DNA from: Geodermatophilus marinus
Lineage (GTDB): Bacteria > Actinomycetota > Actinomycetes > Mycobacteriales > Geodermatophilaceae
DNA length: 64,000 bases
NCBI RefSeq assembly: GCF_003428645.1
Contig: NZ_QVQH01000005.1
Span: 62,001 to 126,000, forward strand
Direction: 5' to 3'
Positions 15,418 through 23,919 of this stretch are shown here, piece by piece; position 1 is the stretch's first letter; the number at the start of each line of letters is the position of its first letter. The notes below the pieces were generated by a model. The model made no database searches, had not been told where the DNA came from, and saw only the letters and a list, made by a program, of their open reading frames with translations. A program made the translations under genes and the position numbers.

Positions 15418-16890
15418 ATGGCCGTCTCCGGCCTCAAGACCCGCAAGCCGACCGGCCGCGTGCCGTGGCCCTGCATCCTCCTGGAGGGTGAGGAGAAGGC
15501 GGGCAAGAGCTGGGCGCTGGCCCAGTTCAGCACCAGCGACAAGATCGGCGCCCTCTACTGGATCGACCTCAACGAGGGCGCCGGCGACGAGTACGGCGCC
15601 ATCCCCGGCGCGAACTACCAGATCATCGAGCACGACGGCTCCTACGCCGCGGTGCTGGCCGCCGTCCAGGCGGTCAAGGCCCAGGCGCGCCGGGCCGCCG
15701 ACGCCGGCGAGCCGCCGGTCGTGCTCGGCATCGACACCGGCTCGGCCATCTGGGACGGCCTGAAGGACTGGGCCAGCGAGCGCGCCGCGAAGTCGGCCCG
15801 CAACCGCGAGCTGCTCAAGCGCGACCCGAACGCCGAGATCACCATCAGCCAGAACCTGTGGAACGACGCCGGCGCCCGCTGGCGCAAGCTGCAGACCGAG
15901 CTGCTGACCTTCCCCGGCATCGTCGTCGTGACCGCCCGCGGCAAGGAGGTCACCGAGGTCGACGCCAACGGCCGCCCGATCGAGGGGCAGAAGACCTGGT
16001 CGGTGCAGACCCACCGCGAGTTCCCGTACGCGGCCAGCGTGTGGCTGCGGCTGCGGCGCGGGCGCCGGCCGCTGATCGTCGGCGCGCGCAGCGTGCACGT
16101 CGGCATCAAGCCCAACACCGACCCGGCCAAGGAGGTCACCGACAAGGCCGCCACCGGCCGGCTGCTGGAGTGGCTGGTGTTCGACGCGCTCCAGTGCGAC
16201 CCGGGCACCGCGCACGTCCGCGACCTGGTTCCCTTCCACGGCGGCGGGCTGCTCGACCACGAGCGGACCGAGGACGCCGCGGCCGGGCGCACCCGCCGGC
16301 CGGACGAGGCCGACGTCGCCGACCTGGTCGCGCGGATCGGCGAGGCGGGTGACGACGACGAGCTGCGGGAGGTGTGGGCCGAGGCCAACCGCGGCGGCCT
16401 GCTGCAGGTCGAGGTGCCGACCCCCGGCGGTTCGTACACCCTCGCCCAGCTGATCCAGGCCCGCCACGAGGAGTTCCTCGAGGCGTCGGTGCAGGCCCAC
16501 CCGGCCGGGCGGCGCTCGGCGCCGCCCGCCGACCGGACGCCCGAGGCGGTGCTCGCGTCGGCGCGCGCGGCCTCCGCGGCCGCCCGCCCGGCCGCCGGCA
16601 GCGGTTCCGGCACGGCGGCCGGCGCCGCGGGCGGCGAGCAGCCCCCGTCGGCGAACCCGCTGCTGGAGGCCTCGCCGACGCCGGACGACCCGAGGGAGCG
16701 CCGGCTCACCGCGGCCCGCCGGGGCGTGCTGGCCAGCCTGGAGTCGCTGGGCGTGACCGGCGAGCAGATCGGCGAGCGGTTCGGCCGGCCGGTCGAGCAC
16801 GTGGCGACCAGGCGGCTGACCGCCCTCGTCCGCGAGGTCATCGCCGTCCAGCGGGCCGGCCTGACCGGGCAGCAGGAGATCGTCGCGTGA
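15418..16890 (+). CDS. phage-type RecA-like AAA ATPase (Sak4-like recombinase)
   Basis: A 490-residue ATPase. The N-terminal 250 residues form a RecA-like core: Walker A GEEKAGKS (residues 24-31), Walker B VVLGID (101-106), and a stretch like the sensor strand (LLTFPGIVVVTARGKEV). This is the layout of the phage Sak4/AAA-ATPase single-strand annealing recombinases, which in actinophages are paired with a Cas4-family exonuclease, just as here. The C-terminal half has a conserved-looking region to about 370, an Ala/Pro-rich linker, and a helix-turn-helix-like end (GVTGEQIGERFGRPVEHVAT). ATG follows GAGGAG. No capsid, integrase or other phage gene is nearby, so the pair seems kept on its own. 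The partner nuclease starts 64 bases after the stop. Confidence 0.72.
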   Translation: MAVSGLKTRKPTGRVPWPCILLEGEEKAGKSWALAQFSTSDKIGALYWIDLNEGAGDEYGAIPGANYQIIEHDGSYAAVLAAVQAVKAQARRAADAGEPPVVLGIDTGSAIWDGLKDWASERAAKSARNRELLKRDPNAEITISQNLWNDAGARWRKLQTELLTFPGIVVVTARGKEVTEVDANGRPIEGQKTWSVQTHREFPYAASVWLRLRRGRRPLIVGARSVHVGIKPNTDPAKEVTDKAATGRLLEWLVFDALQCDPGTAHVRDLVPFHGGGLLDHERTEDAAAGRTRRPDEADVADLVARIGEAGDDDELREVWAEANRGGLLQVEVPTPGGSYTLAQLIQARHEEFLEASVQAHPAGRRSAPPADRTPEAVLASARAASAAARPAAGSGSGTAAGAAGGEQPPSANPLLEASPTPDDPRERRLTAARRGVLASLESLGVTGEQIGERFGRPVEHVATRRLTALVREVIAVQRAGLTGQQEIVA

Positions 16891-16954
16891 GCGACGCCGC
16901 CGGGGCGGGGCCGGTCCACCGGCCCCGCCCCACCCCTCGTGCCGCGGGGAGGAC

Positions 16955-18007
16955 GTGGTGACCGCCGTCCTCCCCGCCCGGCCCAGCGCCGCCGAGCGCC
17001 GGGCCGCCCCGAGCCTGGCCGCCGCGGTCCGCGACCTGGACAGCCGCCGGGCCCGGTCCCGCCAGCGGATGATCGGTGCCTCGGAGCTGGGCGAGTGCCG
17101 GCGGCGGGCGGCCTACCGGGTCGCCCGCCGCCGGCCGACCAACACCCGCACCGGGCTGCAGGCCTTCATGGGCACCGAGCTGCACCGCGGGGTGCTGCGC
17201 GCGCTGCGCCGCCAGTACGGCGGGCTGACCGAGGTCGCGCTCAGGGGCGAGCAGGTCAAGGGCCGCTGCGACTGGTGGCACGCCCCCGTCGTCGAGGACC
17301 TCAAGACCACCTCCCGCTTCGGGTTCGAGCGGGTGCTGACCCGCGGGGTGCCGGTCCGGCACTGGTTCCAGGTCGCCGTCTACGCCTGGCTGCTGCGGAC
17401 GGGGCAGACCGCCGACCGCCGGCTGCCGGCCGGTGGCGCGCAGGACGTCGAGGGGCTGCGGATCCGCTACCTGTCCCGGGACTCCGGCGAGGACGTCGTC
17501 TTCGAGGCCGACCACGACCCCGCGCTGACCGCCGAGGCGATCCTGTGGCTCACCGACGTCTACGCCACCGTGGAGGACGACGGGGTGGACGCCGTCCCCC
17601 GCGACGGGTTCGGGCCGGGCGTGGACACCATGTGCGACTGGTGCCCGTTCCTCGACCTGTGCTGGGGCCCGCCGGTCGACCCGGCGAGGGAGGGCGAGGT
17701 CTCGCGCCAGTCGCGCCTGACGGTCACCGACGACGACTACGTCGCCGCGGTCCACGACTACGACGCCTGGCGGGCCGCCGAGAACGAGGCCCGTCGGCAC
17801 AAGGAGTACGCGCGGGAACGGCTGCGGGGCCGGTCCGGCCCGGCCGACGACCTGCACTGCGAGTGGACCGGGGGCGGCCTGCGCACCCAGGTGGACAAGG
17901 AGGCCGCGGTCGAGCGGCTGGCCGAGCTCGGTGAGGTCGTCCCCACCCGGACCACCCGCAGCGCGCAGACCATCCGGGTCACCCGGAACGGCACCCCGCC
18001 GGGCTGA
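16955..18007 (+). CDS. Cas4/RecB-like PD-(D/E)XK exonuclease with iron-sulfur cysteines
   Basis: A 350-residue nuclease. The PD-(D/E)XK core is clear: H77 in GTELHRG, D106 in GRCDWW, D115-x-K117 in VEDLKTTS, and the QxxxY helix Q139/Y143 in HWFQVAVYAWLL. Four cysteines are arranged as in Cas4/AddB nucleases (C48, then C227, C230 and C236 in CDWCPFLDLC), which hold a 4Fe-4S cluster. There is a C-terminal coiled-coil-like part (AWRAAENEARRHKEYARERL). It starts at GTG (16955 or 16958) after GGGGAGG. Paired with the Sak4-like ATPase upstream, it would resect double-strand ends for annealing. No cas1 or cas2 is present, so a CRISPR role is not supported. Confidence 0.8.
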   Translation: MVTAVLPARPSAAERRAAPSLAAAVRDLDSRRARSRQRMIGASELGECRRRAAYRVARRRPTNTRTGLQAFMGTELHRGVLRALRRQYGGLTEVALRGEQVKGRCDWWHAPVVEDLKTTSRFGFERVLTRGVPVRHWFQVAVYAWLLRTGQTADRRLPAGGAQDVEGLRIRYLSRDSGEDVVFEADHDPALTAEAILWLTDVYATVEDDGVDAVPRDGFGPGVDTMCDWCPFLDLCWGPPVDPAREGEVSRQSRLTVTDDDYVAAVHDYDAWRAAENEARRHKEYARERLRGRSGPADDLHCEWTGGGLRTQVDKEAAVERLAELGEVVPTRTTRSAQTIRVTRNGTPPG

Positions 18008-18099
18008 GGGCCCGCGTCCCGCCGCGGGTGCGGACGACGGCGCCCCGGACCCCTCCCGGGCCCCGGCGTGGTGGCCGGCCCTGCGACCGGAGCCGCGGC

Positions 18100-18489
18100 C
18101 TACGGCTTGACGGCGAGCACCGGGCGGTGGGCGTCGAGCAGGACGCGCTGGGCGGAACTGCCCATGAGCAGCTTCCCGACGGGGGAGCGCCGGCGCAGCC
18201 CGATGACGATGACGGAGGCGTCGGTCTCGTCGGCGACGCGCAGGATCTCGTCGGCCACCTCGCCGCTGTGCGCGGACTGCCGGACCTCGATGTCGACGCC
18301 CTCGTCCCGCGCGCGAGCGGTCATCTCCGCGACGGCGGCCTCCGGCGCGACGTCCGCGCTCACCGGGGCGCCGGTGCGGGCGGAGTTGAGCACCACCAGG
18401 CGCTCCCCGCGGCGCACCGCCTCACCGAGGGCGGCGCGGAAGGCGGCGTCCCCCTCGGGGGTGGGGAGGTAGCCGGCCAGGACGGTCAT
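18100..18489 (-). CDS. universal stress protein (UspA family)
   Basis: A 129-residue single-domain Usp. The nucleotide-binding signature near the C-terminus reads GLRRRSPVGKLLMGSSAQRV, i.e. G-2x-G-9x-G(S/T) with small changes, and the chain ends HRPVLAVKP as usual for the family. Such proteins bind ATP and accumulate in starvation or oxidative stress; the partner is unknown. ATG at 18489. It converges with the nuclease gene; the 92-base gap holds short GC-rich inverted repeats but no clear terminator. Confidence 0.9.
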   Translation of the reverse strand: MTVLAGYLPTPEGDAAFRAALGEAVRRGERLVVLNSARTGAPVSADVAPEAAVAEMTARARDEGVDIEVRQSAHSGEVADEILRVADETDASVIVIGLRRRSPVGKLLMGSSAQRVLLDAHRPVLAVKP

Positions 18490-18583
18490 ACGGGCTCCTT
18501 GGTCGTGCCCGGAAGCGTACTGGCCCGATCACCCGCCCGGGGACCACGTCGGGGGCCCGGCGGGCAGCGGGTCGGCCGCCAGC

Positions 18584-19375
18584 TCACCGGGTGACCGTGC
18601 CCAGCCTCCGGCGGACGACGGCGACCTGCTCGGGGGAGCCCATGAGGGCACCGATCTCGTCCTGCTCGGCCTGCAGCCCCTCGGCGAGCGGTACCCGGCC
18701 GGCGAGGTCCAGGAGCCGCTTGGTGGCGCGGGTGGCGCTGCGGCTGTGCCCGGCGATCTCGGCGGCCAGCTCCTGCGCCGCGGCGAGCGGGTCGGCGGCC
18801 TCCCGCGTGGCCAGGCCGAGCCGCACCGCCTCGGTGCCGGGCACCCGGCGGCCGGTGAGCGCCAGCTCCTTGGCGACGTCGCGGCCGACCAGCTCGGGCA
18901 GCAGCTGGGTCCCGCACATGTCCGGCACCAGCCCCCACTGCACCTCCATCACCGACAGCTGCGCGTCCGGGGCGACGGTTCGGATGTCCGCGCCGAGGGC
19001 GATCTGCAGGCCGCCGCCGAAGGCGACCCCGTGGACGGCGGCGACCACCGGGGCGGGGACCAGCGACCACACGTGCACGGCCTGCTGGCCGCGGGCGCGG
19101 GCGGCGCCCAGCGGCTCCCGGGGGACGACGACGCGGCCGGCGCCCCCCTCGGCCATCGCGGCGAACGAGCCGAGGTCCAGGCCCGCGCAGAACGCGCGAC
19201 CGGAGCCGGTGAGCACGACCGCGCCGACGTCGTCCCGCTCGACCAGCTCCCGGCCCACCGCCACCAGTGCCTCGAACATCGCGGGGTCGAGGGCGTTGAG
19301 CTTCTCCGGCCGGTCCAGCCGGACCGTCGCCACGCCGTCGGACACCTCGAGCGCCACCCGGCGCGGCTCGTCCAC
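18584..19375 (-). CDS. enoyl-CoA hydratase/isomerase family (crotonase) protein
   Basis: A 263-residue crotonase-fold enzyme acting on acyl-CoA esters in fatty-acid or related breakdown. Oxyanion-hole segments are FCAGLDLG (about residue 60) and VHGVAFGGGLQIALGADIR (about 108-126); the catalytic region reads VMEVQWGLVPDM, with Glu at the usual first catalytic position but Val-Pro-Asp in place of the Pro-Gly-Gly often seen. I start at the GTG at 19375; the longer reading adds 12 basic residues. Neighbouring PHA genes make a role in feeding 3-hydroxyacyl-CoA possible, but it is not in their operon. Confidence 0.85.
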   Translation of the reverse strand: MDEPRRVALEVSDGVATVRLDRPEKLNALDPAMFEALVAVGRELVERDDVGAVVLTGSGRAFCAGLDLGSFAAMAEGGAGRVVVPREPLGAARARGQQAVHVWSLVPAPVVAAVHGVAFGGGLQIALGADIRTVAPDAQLSVMEVQWGLVPDMCGTQLLPELVGRDVAKELALTGRRVPGTEAVRLGLATREAADPLAAAQELAAEIAGHSRSATRATKRLLDLAGRVPLAEGLQAEQDEIGALMGSPEQVAVVRRRLGTVTR

Positions 19376-19469
19376 CCCCCGGTGTCTACGGAGGCGTGAC
19401 GCGGGTGTCAACGCCCCGGCCGCGCGTCCGGCCGGCGCCCCGGCGGCCGGCGCCGGCCCGCGGCGCTGC

Positions 19470-20192
19470 TCAGCAGCCCTTCCGGCGGGTCAGCACCAGC
19501 CCGGCGACCTCCGCGGCCCCGGCCTCGAGGAGCACCCGGGCCATCTCGCGCAGCGAGAAGCCCTCCGAGTAGACGTCGTCGAAGACGAGGACCCGGCGCC
19601 CGGCCACCCGGGACCGCTCCGGCACGGACAGGGCCGCCCGCAGCGGTCCCTCGGCGACGGTCCGGCGGTCACCCGGCCCGATGCCGAGGAAGCGCCGCGT
19701 GGGCACCGACTTCACGATGAGGCCGGGCGCGAACGGCCAGCCGGGAGCGGCCCGCCCGGCCGCCTCGACGATCAGGCGCAGGTGGTCCCACGACCGGGGC
19801 GCCGGGGGTCCGACGTACGCGGCGGCGGTGGTGATCAGGTCGAAGCGCGCCAGGTCCTCCCGGTGCTCGTCCAGGAACCCCGCGAGGATGCGCCCGAGGA
19901 TCTCGGCCCAGCCGCGGTCGTCCCCGTACTTGTACGCCGCCACCGCGCCCCACATCGCCTCCTGCCGGTCGGTCAGGGCGTAGATGCGGGAGAAGTGGCG
20001 GTCGGCCATGCCGCACACGGTGTTCGGGCACCGGCCGCCGGCGTCGCAGGGCTCGCCGCAGACGGCGCACGCCGGCCCCCCGGCCGCCGCCCCGGGGGAG
20101 CGGGCGCACGCGAAGCAGACCGCCGAGGTGCCGCGGGCCCGGTAGGCGCAGTCCCCGCAGGCGCCGAACCCGGCCGGGAGCGGTGCGGGGTC
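19470..20192 (-). CDS. phosphoribosyltransferase-domain protein with cysteine-rich N-terminus (start not resolved)
   Basis: The C-terminal half is a PRTase fold with the PRPP-binding motif VLVFDDVYSEGFSL. The N-terminal 60 residues hold nine cysteines in zinc-finger-like pairs (CGDC, CFAC, CAVCGEPC, CPNTVC). This pairing of a zinc finger with a PRTase is seen in ComF-like and related actinobacterial proteins. The frame is certain from about 20168 to the stop, but no ATG, GTG or TTG occurs in frame near the first cysteines; the first ATG (GMADRHF) would cut off the zinc region. The real start is perhaps CTG or lies further upstream. Given coordinates are therefore approximate at the 5' end. 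The target base is unknown. Confidence 0.7.
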   Translation of the reverse strand, partial: DPAPLPAGFGACGDCAYRARGTSAVCFACARSPGAAAGGPACAVCGEPCDAGGRCPNTVCGMADRHFSRIYALTDRQEAMWGAVAAYKYGDDRGWAEILGRILAGFLDEHREDLARFDLITTAAAYVGPPAPRSWDHLRLIVEAAGRAAPGWPFAPGLIVKSVPTRRFLGIGPGDRRTVAEGPLRAALSVPERSRVAGRRVLVFDDVYSEGFSLREMARVLLEAGAAEVAGLVLTRRKGC

Positions 20193-20339
20193 CGCGCCCC
20201 CGGACCGGGGCGCAGCCCGGGGGCAGCCGGTGGCGGTCGGCCCACCGCCACCGGCGTCGCGCGGGTTCGTCCCCGCGGGGTGACGCGCCGGCCCCTCCGC
20301 GCCCGCACCCTCCTCCGGGAGGGAAGGGGCGGTGCCGCG

Positions 20340-21008
20340 GTGAGCCGTGCGGTCGGTCGCGACGTCCAGGAGAGCTTCACCTGGCCGCTGTTCTCGATCG
20401 CCGTCGTCATCGCGGCCCAGGTGCTGGTGCCCGCCGACAGGCGGGTGGGCCCGCCCCTCGTGGTGCCGGTCGTCGAGGCGGTCGTCCTGCTCGTGCTGGT
20501 GGGCATCGCGGCGCGACCGGGCCCCGTCCCGCGGACCGCCCGCACCGTCGTCCTGGCCCTGTTCGGGGTGCTGGTGTGCGCCAACGCGTCCGCGGCGACG
20601 CGGCTGGTCGTCCTGGTGCTGGAGGGCGGCGAGGTCGACGGCGCCGCGCTGACCGCGGAGCGGCTGCTCGTCGCGGGCGCCCTGGTGCTGCTGACCAACG
20701 TGGTCACCTTCGCGCTGCTCTACTGGCAGCTCGACGGCGGCGGGCCGGCCGGGCGCGTCGCCGATCACCCACCCCTGCCCGACTTCCAGTTCCCGCAGAC
20801 GACCGCGCCGGCCCTGGCGGCGCCGGGCTGGCGGCCCCGGTTCGGGGACCACCTGTACCTCGCGTTCACCAACCTGGTGGCCTTCAGCCCGACCGACACC
20901 CTGCCGCTGACCCTGCGGGCCAAGGGGCTGATGGCGGTGCAGTCCGCGATCTCCCTGGGCGTCCTGGTGGTGGTGCTCGCCCGGGTCGTCAACATCCTCC
21001 CGGCCTGA
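20340..21008 (+). CDS. membrane protein with ion-channel-like C-terminal segment
   Basis: A 222-residue protein with about five hydrophobic helices: near residues 12-32, 40-60, 66-90, 98-125 and 190-222. The region LYLAFTNLVAFSPTDTLPLT followed by LRAKGLMAVQSAISLGVLV resembles the pore-loop and last helix of two-helix potassium channels (FTTvGYGDxxP), but the selectivity filter is replaced by FSPTDTLP. This makes it a known type of channel-like membrane protein rather than a working K+ channel. GTG start after GGGAAGGGG. Divergent from the phosphoribosyltransferase gene. Function unknown. Confidence 0.7.
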   Translation: MSRAVGRDVQESFTWPLFSIAVVIAAQVLVPADRRVGPPLVVPVVEAVVLLVLVGIAARPGPVPRTARTVVLALFGVLVCANASAATRLVVLVLEGGEVDGAALTAERLLVAGALVLLTNVVTFALLYWQLDGGGPAGRVADHPPLPDFQFPQTTAPALAAPGWRPRFGDHLYLAFTNLVAFSPTDTLPLTLRAKGLMAVQSAISLGVLVVVLARVVNILPA

Positions 21009-21012
21009 CCCC

Positions 21013-21028
21013 GGCGGGCGCGCCCGCC
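21013..21028. terminator. 16-bp perfect palindrome between convergent genes
   Basis: GGCGGGCGCGCCCGCC lies between the stop of the membrane protein and the stop of phaB. With a small central loop it forms a stable GC hairpin that could end transcription from both sides. No U-tract. Confidence 0.45.
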
Positions 21029-21040
21029 CCCCGTCCGCGG

Positions 21041-21907
21041 TCACATGTCGAGGCCGCCGTTGACGCCCCACACCTGGCCGGTGACGTACCCGGAGGCGTC
21101 CGCGGCGAGGAAGTGCACGATGCGGGCGACCTCCTCGGGGCGGCCGAGCCGGCCCATGGGGATCTGCGCGGTGATCTTCTCGAGGACCTTCTCCGGCACC
21201 GCCTCGACCATCTCGGTGGCGATGTAGCCCGGCGTCACCGTGTTGACCGTCAGCCCGATGCCCTCGCCGAGCTTGCCGGACCGCTGGAGCTGGAAGCAGG
21301 CCTCGCGGGCCAGCGTCTTGGTCAGCCCGAACAGGCCCGACTTGGCCGAGGCGTAGTTGGACTGGCCGATGTTGCCCATCTCGCCGATGACCGACGAGAT
21401 GTTGATGATCCGGCCGGTGCCCCGCTCGAGCATGTGCCGCAGGGCGGCCTGGGAGAGGTAGAAGGCGCCGGAGAGGTTGACGTCGATGACCCGGCGCCAG
21501 TCGTCGTCGGTCATCTTCAGCACGGTGCGGTCGGCGGTGATCCCGGCGTTGTTGACCAGGATGTCGAGCCGGCCGTGCTGGTCGATGACCTCCTGGATGG
21601 TCCGCCGGCAGTCGTCGGCGTCGCTGATGTCGCCCTTGTGCACGCTGAAGCCCTGGTCGGGGAAGTCGGAGCAGAAGGCCGTGCGGAAGCGCTCGGCGGC
21701 CTCGTCGTTGCCGCTGTAGCCGGCGGCGACCGCGGCGCCCTGGCTGGCCAGGCTGCGGCAGATCGCCGCGCCGATGCCCCGGGTGCCGCCGGTGACGAAG
21801 GCGACCCGGTCGCGCAGCTTGCTGCCCGCGGCCGCCGTGCCGGGCGCGGCGTCGGTCTGCGCGGTGTTCTCGCGGAACTCCGTGCTCGTGGACGAGGTCG
21901 TGGTCAT
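21041..21907 (-). CDS. phaB: acetoacetyl-CoA reductase (PhaB-type SDR)
   Basis: A 288-residue short-chain dehydrogenase. The cofactor motif TGGTRGIG is at about residues 40-47, NNAG at about 117-120, and the catalytic Ser-Tyr-Lys as ISSVIGEMG and YASAKSG, with PGYIATEM after it, closely as in PhaB/FabG-type acetoacetyl-CoA reductases. In PHA synthesis this makes (R)-3-hydroxybutyryl-CoA with NADPH. There is an unusual 30-residue Thr/Ala/Ser-rich N-terminal extension before the Rossmann fold. It lies 63 bases downstream of phaC on the same strand, which supports the PHA assignment over a FabG role. Confidence 0.88.
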   Translation of the reverse strand: MTTTSSTSTEFRENTAQTDAAPGTAAAGSKLRDRVAFVTGGTRGIGAAICRSLASQGAAVAAGYSGNDEAAERFRTAFCSDFPDQGFSVHKGDISDADDCRRTIQEVIDQHGRLDILVNNAGITADRTVLKMTDDDWRRVIDVNLSGAFYLSQAALRHMLERGTGRIINISSVIGEMGNIGQSNYASAKSGLFGLTKTLAREACFQLQRSGKLGEGIGLTVNTVTPGYIATEMVEAVPEKVLEKITAQIPMGRLGRPEEVARIVHFLAADASGYVTGQVWGVNGGLDM

Positions 21908-21970
21908 GGGTCTCCTCCTGGGCTCGGGTGGGCGGCTGGGGTGGGGCGGCTCGGGGTGGGGGTGCGGTCG

Positions 21971-23716
21971 TCAGCGGCGGTCGGCGCGCACGTAGGTGCC
22001 GGGCGCCGGGCCCAGGGGCGGGTGGGCGGTGCTGCCGGGCTGCTCCGGGGCGGCGCGACGCGGGCCGCTGCGCTCGGCGAGCCAGGCGATCCAGTGCTCC
22101 CACCAGCTGCCCCGGTGCTCGGTGGACGCCTCGAGCCAGCGGTCGGGGTCCGGCCCGGTGTCGGGGCCCTCCCGGTAGGAGGCCTTCGCGCCGCCGACCG
22201 GGTTGACCATCGACTGGATGTGGCCGGCGTTGGAGAGGACGAACTCCACCCGGCCGCCGAGGACCTGGGTGGTGGCGTAGGCGGCCCGCCAGGACACGAT
22301 GTGGTCGGTGCTGCCCGCCATGGCGTAGGTCTCCACGTCGACCTTGGAGAGGTCCACCGGCGTCCCGAGGACGGTCAGCCCGCCGGGGGTGGCGAGCAGG
22401 TTGCCCTCGTAGAGCTCCAGGTACTGGGCGTAGAGCGCGGCCGGCAGCTCCGTGGTGTCGGCGTTCCAGGCGAGGACGTCGAAGGCCGGCGGCTCCTTGC
22501 CGAGCAGCCAGTTGTTGACCGCGTAGTTCCACACCAGGTCGTTGGGGCGCAGCCAGGCGAACACCCGGGCCATGTCGCGGCCGGAGTGCACGCCGCGGCG
22601 CCGGGCCCGGGCGACGGCCGCGGCCACCGACCGGCGGGAGGCCAGCGCACCCAGCTGGGTGGGCGCGGAGGTGTCGAGCATGTTGACCAGCAGCGTCAGC
22701 GTGCGCACCCGGGACAGCCGCCCGGTGGCGGCCAGGTGGCCCAGCAGCCCTGCCGCCGTCATCCCCCCGGCGCACAGGCCGAGGACGTGCGCGCACGGCC
22801 GGCCGGTGATCTCCTCGACCGCGTCCAGGGCCTCCAGCAGGGCGCCGGCGTAGGTGGAGAGGTCCCAGTCGGCGTGCTCGCGGCCGGGGTTGCGCCAGCT
22901 GACGGTGAACCAGTGCACGCCCTGCCCGACGGCGTGCTCGACGAGGGAGCGCCCGGGCGCCAGGTCGAGGACGTAGTACTTGTTGATCTGCGGGGGCACG
23001 TAGACCAGCGGCACCTCGTGCACGGTGTCGGTGGTGGGTGCGTACTCGATGAGCTCGAGCACCTCGTTGCGGAACACCACCTGCCCGGGCGTGGCGGCCA
23101 GGCTCTCGCCGACGACGAACGGCCGGCGGTCGACCGTGCTGGGCATGCCGCCGTTGTGCCGCAGGTCGGAGACGAGGTGCCGGGCGCCGGTCAGCAGCGA
23201 CCCGCCGCCGGTGTCGATGACCCGCTTGAGGACGGCGGGCTGCAGCGGGTTGTTGGTCGGGGCCAGGGCCTCGGTGATGATCCCGACGGCGAACCGGCCC
23301 CGCATCTCGCTCTTGACGTCGAGGTCGGCCTCCTCGATGGCGCGGTCGACCGCCGCGGTCACCGCCAGGTAGGTCTGCTGCATCCGCCGGTAGGCCGGGT
23401 TGCCCTGCCACGCCGGGTCCGCCCAGCGCTTGTCCCCGCGGGCCGGGGTGAGCTCCGAGCGGCCGGCGGCCACCAGCGCGAGGTCGCGGGCGAGCAGGCC
23501 CAGCTGCCGGGCGACCACCCGCGGGCGCAGCCCGAGGCGGGTGAGCAGCCGACCGGCGGCGGCGAGCACCTGGCGGACGTTGAGCCCCACGAAGGGGTTG
23601 GCGCCGAGCACGGCCTCGGCGGCGGCCTCCTCGAGCAGCCCCGGCGGCGCCTCGGCGCCCTCCCGGGCCGTGCTGCCGCTCCCGGCCCCAGCGGTCCTCG
23701 TGGGCTCGCTGACCAT
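21971..23716 (-). CDS. phaC: poly(3-hydroxyalkanoate) synthase, class I-like
   Basis: A 581-residue polymerase that joins (R)-3-hydroxyacyl-CoA into PHA granules. It has the lipase-box-like HVLGLCAGGM with the nucleophile Cys315, the SWRNPGREH segment before it, a downstream Asp region (GSTDHIVSWRAAY) and the catalytic His in LSNAGHIQSMVNP. The N-terminal domain (about 60-210) is the helical region typical of class I enzymes. ATG at 23716. A CRP-like palindrome lies 50 bases upstream. No phaE or phaR subunit is visible, which fits class I. The operon partner is phaB. Confidence 0.95.
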   Translation of the reverse strand: MVSEPTRTAGAGSGSTAREGAEAPPGLLEEAAAEAVLGANPFVGLNVRQVLAAAGRLLTRLGLRPRVVARQLGLLARDLALVAAGRSELTPARGDKRWADPAWQGNPAYRRMQQTYLAVTAAVDRAIEEADLDVKSEMRGRFAVGIITEALAPTNNPLQPAVLKRVIDTGGGSLLTGARHLVSDLRHNGGMPSTVDRRPFVVGESLAATPGQVVFRNEVLELIEYAPTTDTVHEVPLVYVPPQINKYYVLDLAPGRSLVEHAVGQGVHWFTVSWRNPGREHADWDLSTYAGALLEALDAVEEITGRPCAHVLGLCAGGMTAAGLLGHLAATGRLSRVRTLTLLVNMLDTSAPTQLGALASRRSVAAAVARARRRGVHSGRDMARVFAWLRPNDLVWNYAVNNWLLGKEPPAFDVLAWNADTTELPAALYAQYLELYEGNLLATPGGLTVLGTPVDLSKVDVETYAMAGSTDHIVSWRAAYATTQVLGGRVEFVLSNAGHIQSMVNPVGGAKASYREGPDTGPDPDRWLEASTEHRGSWWEHWIAWLAERSGPRRAAPEQPGSTAHPPLGPAPGTYVRADRR

Positions 23717-23765
23717 GTCGCCTCCCCTTGGCCGCCGGTGCGGGCGGCCGTGTCGCGGGTGACCT

Positions 23766-23781
23766 CGTGATCGAGATCACA
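23766..23781. promoter_or_regulatory. CRP-like operator upstream of phaC
   Basis: CGTGATCGAGATCACA fits the CRP-family site TGTGA-N6-TCACA with one change. It lies 50 bases upstream of the phaC start and about 139 bases from the divergent synthase-like gene, so it could act on either. The match is direct; the factor is inferred. Confidence 0.5.
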
Positions 23782-23919
23782 CGGTAGTGGCACGGCGCCG
23801 GCCGCGCTCCCGGCGCGGGGGCCAGCGTGCCGAACCGACCCCGCGACACGCCCGCGGGCCTACAGTCGTGTGCGGTCTCACACGACGGGGTGGCGGGACC
23901 GCGGGACGGGAGCAGGCGC

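Noticed and set aside
16955-18007. Cas4-like nuclease as evidence of a CRISPR system
   Set aside because: No adaptation or effector genes and no array are present; the pairing with the Sak4-like ATPase explains it better as a recombination nuclease.
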